Shown here: one piece after another, positions 40,480-42,054 of the stretch
How the letters are laid out: each line of letters opens with the position of its first letter
How positions within the stretch are numbered: position 1 is the stretch's first letter
Assembly (NCBI GenBank): GCA_017548505.1
Contig: JAFYZX010000110.1
Coordinates: forward strand, 1 to 42,054
Source: Bacteroidales bacterium
GTDB taxonomy: Bacteria; Bacteroidota; Bacteroidia; Bacteroidales; UBA932
Length of the DNA: 42,054 bases
Direction of reading: 5' to 3'
Translations under genes and position numbers: made by a program
The notes under the pieces: model-generated
The model's input: the letters and a program-made list of their open reading frames with translations, nothing else
Told to the model about the DNA's origin: nothing
The model's database searches: none

Positions 40480-42054
40480 TACTTAAGCGGGGTAAACGGA
40501 TAAACAACACTCACTATGAATATGTTTGCCGCCAGTATTATGATGTTCATGAAGAATCCGATCTTGAGGAAATCCGAGAACCTGTATCCTCCCGGGCCAT
40601 AGACCAGCATGTGTGTTGGAGAGCCGATAGGAGTTGCAAAGCTGGAGCTAACGCTAATCATCAGGGCAATCAGGAACGGGAAAGGATCATATCCCAGCTT
40701 GACTGCGGCTGAATACATAATCGGGCAGAATATGGCGCCGGCTGCGGTGTTGCTTATGAATTCCGTTATGAATGTAGCAACAAGACATATAGCCGTCATA
40801 ACCAGAAGAGGACTGGTTCCGCAGATATTCAGGATTCCGTAAGCCATCTTCTCCGCGATTCCCGTTTTCTGGAGCGCAAGGCCAAGCACCACAGAACCGG
40901 CAAACACCATCAGGATATCCCAGTTTATGGCCTTCATTGCCTGGTCCACGTTGCAGCAGCGGAGAATAATCATGACAAAGGCCGCAATCACAGCGCAATT
41001 CATAAGGGACATCACATTGGCGGCACTCAACGCCACCATCGCAATCATAATCAGAGAAGAAAGCAACGTCCTTGTTCCTATATTGGCAACCTGCTCGGAA
41101 TCAAAGAAATGAATCTGGCTGAAAATTCTGCTGCCTTCCGTTTTCATCTTAGGAGGGCATTCCAGAAGAAGAGTGTCTCCGGCCTGAAGCACAACTTCCC
41201 TCGGAGACTGGTTAATCCTCTCCCCCTTTCTGGCCACTGCAACAAGAGTCACATTATTCTGCCCTTCAAATCCGCTCTCTGATATTGTCTTGTTTATCAG
41301 GCTGCTGCCAAAAGTGATGTAAGCAGTCTTGAGCTGGCGGTGCTTAACGGATTCTTTTGTGGAAAACACATTATTCTCCGCGATAGCCAGGCCGTGGCTT
41401 GCCTTAAGGTCCAGAAGCTCGTCTATCTGCCCGGAAAACACCAGGCGGTCTCCCGCCATGACGGGATCTTCAGGTGTCACCGGAGAAATGACATCACCGT
41501 CTGAACGTATGATTTCTATAAGGGATCCGCCCTTGACACTGTCCAGTCCAGCCTCGGAAACGCTCTTGCCAACGTATTTGCTGTCTTGGGGCACCTGGAA
41601 CTCCACCGTGTATTCCGATGCATCCTCAAAAGCGGCTTCCGGAGCCTTGCGGTCCGGGAGGAGTTTTCTCAGCGCAAGAACGGAAAGGACACCTACCACC
41701 AGGCAGAAAAGGCCGGGTATCGTGATAGACAATATATTCATCGATATGCCCGTATTGTCTTTATACAGGCCTGATATGATGAGGTTTGGCGGAGTTCCGA
41801 TAAGAGTGCAGACACCTCCCATTCCGGAAGCGTAGCTGAGCGGTATCAGAAGCTTGGAAGGAGATATCCCCAGTTTCTTGCTCCACATTTTCACGATTCC
41901 CACAAACAAAGCCACAACTGCCGTATTGCTCAGGAATGCACTCAATGCGGCAACCGGGAACATAAGCCTGGAAATGGCACCCGAATACTTTTTGGGCTGA
42001 CCCAGAAGATGCTTGGCTATCCAGTTCAGGACTCCCGTATGCATCAGGCCGGCA
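40479..42054 (-). CDS. SLC13-type permease with two RCK_C (TrkA-C) domains, N-terminus beyond the window
   Basis: At least 525 residues; the frame stays open past the ATG at 42044 to the window edge (AGLM precedes), so the start is beyond 42054. Membrane helices flank two soluble domains of the TrkA-C type: EYTVEFQVPQDSKYVGKSV to LVFSGQIDELLDL, and TAYITFGSSLINKTI to VLQAGDTLLLECPP. SLC13/DASS transporter motifs are present: LLIPLSYASGMGGVCTLIGTPPNLII, TEFISNTAAGAIFCPI and SFATPIGSPTHMLVYGPGGY. The family carries sulfate or dicarboxylates with Na+; this RCK-bearing subgroup is often annotated as sulfur or anion uptake. Substrate is unknown. Confidence 0.92.
   Translation of the reverse strand, partial: AGLMHTGVLNWIAKHLLGQPKKYSGAISRLMFPVAALSAFLSNTAVVALFVGIVKMWSKKLGISPSKLLIPLSYASGMGGVCTLIGTPPNLIISGLYKDNTGISMNILSITIPGLFCLVVGVLSVLALRKLLPDRKAPEAAFEDASEYTVEFQVPQDSKYVGKSVSEAGLDSVKGGSLIEIIRSDGDVISPVTPEDPVMAGDRLVFSGQIDELLDLKASHGLAIAENNVFSTKESVKHRQLKTAYITFGSSLINKTISESGFEGQNNVTLVAVARKGERINQSPREVVLQAGDTLLLECPPKMKTEGSRIFSQIHFFDSEQVANIGTRTLLSSLIMIAMVALSAANVMSLMNCAVIAAFVMIILRCCNVDQAMKAINWDILMVFAGSVVLGLALQKTGIAEKMAYGILNICGTSPLLVMTAICLVATFITEFISNTAAGAIFCPIMYSAAVKLGYDPFPFLIALMISVSSSFATPIGSPTHMLVYGPGGYRFSDFLKIGFFMNIIILAANIFIVSVVYPFTPLK

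Overview
The window is a chromosomal segment of a Bacteroidota (Bacteroidales-type) bacterium with roughly balanced base composition. Three things support this: repeated TAnnTTTG promoter boxes ahead of transcription units, generally weak Shine-Dalgarno sites, and typical gene content (many short lipoproteins, an ExbB/ExbD/ExbD set, type I asparaginase, FKBP-type lipoprotein, rSAM/lipoprotein pair). I call 39 protein genes, two of them cut by the window edges. I see no rRNA, tRNA, CRISPR array, insertion sequence or prophage, and no gene-free stretch longer than 300 bases.

Layout. 1-3.1 kb: a truncated lipoprotein gene reads left and a Schlafen/AlbA_2-type ATPase with internal DNA repeats reads right from facing promoters; a 24-codon micro-ORF follows. 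3.1-8.1 kb (minus): a protein with a RING-like zinc motif and a TerD-like domain, a small lipoprotein and an exported flavodoxin form one unit behind a strongly structured leader; an AI-2E-family permease lies upstream. 8.2-10.6 kb: a short lipoprotein and a radical SAM/SPASM enzyme overlap as an operon and converge on an extraordinary lipoprotein with 23 cysteines. 10.8-11.8 kb: galE. 11.9-19.0 kb (minus): phosphatase/SGNH-hydrolase fusion, asnS, udk and tonB, preceded by exbB, a four-helix membrane protein and two exbD genes. 19.1-22.1 kb (minus): dprA, tatD, ansA. 22.1-32.5 kb (minus): an eight-gene unit (763-residue envelope protein, msbA-like ABC exporter, acyl-CoA ligase, dCMP deaminase, ctpA-like protease, rpiB, truB, queA). 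32.6-35.4 kb (minus): kdsD, agmatinase-family gene, FKBP lipoprotein. 35.5-39.6 kb (plus): recQ, then a tightly coupled three-gene unit of unknown function. 39.6-42.05 kb (minus): SLC13-type permease (incomplete) and miaA.

Most genes are housekeeping: tRNA charging and modification (asnS, truB, queA, miaA), nucleotide metabolism (udk, dCMP deaminase), sugar-phosphate and LPS precursors (galE, rpiB, kdsD), envelope energy coupling (exb/tonB) and DNA handling (recQ, dprA, tatD).

The less ordinary material is the rSAM/lipoprotein pair facing the cysteine-rich lipoprotein, the RING/TerD protein with its structured leader, the repeat-bearing Schlafen-type ATPase, the operon containing a protein of five exact 19-residue repeats, and a RecQ whose Walker A lysine is preceded by Asp instead of Gly. 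Functional statements rest on motif recognition by eye; no database search was run.
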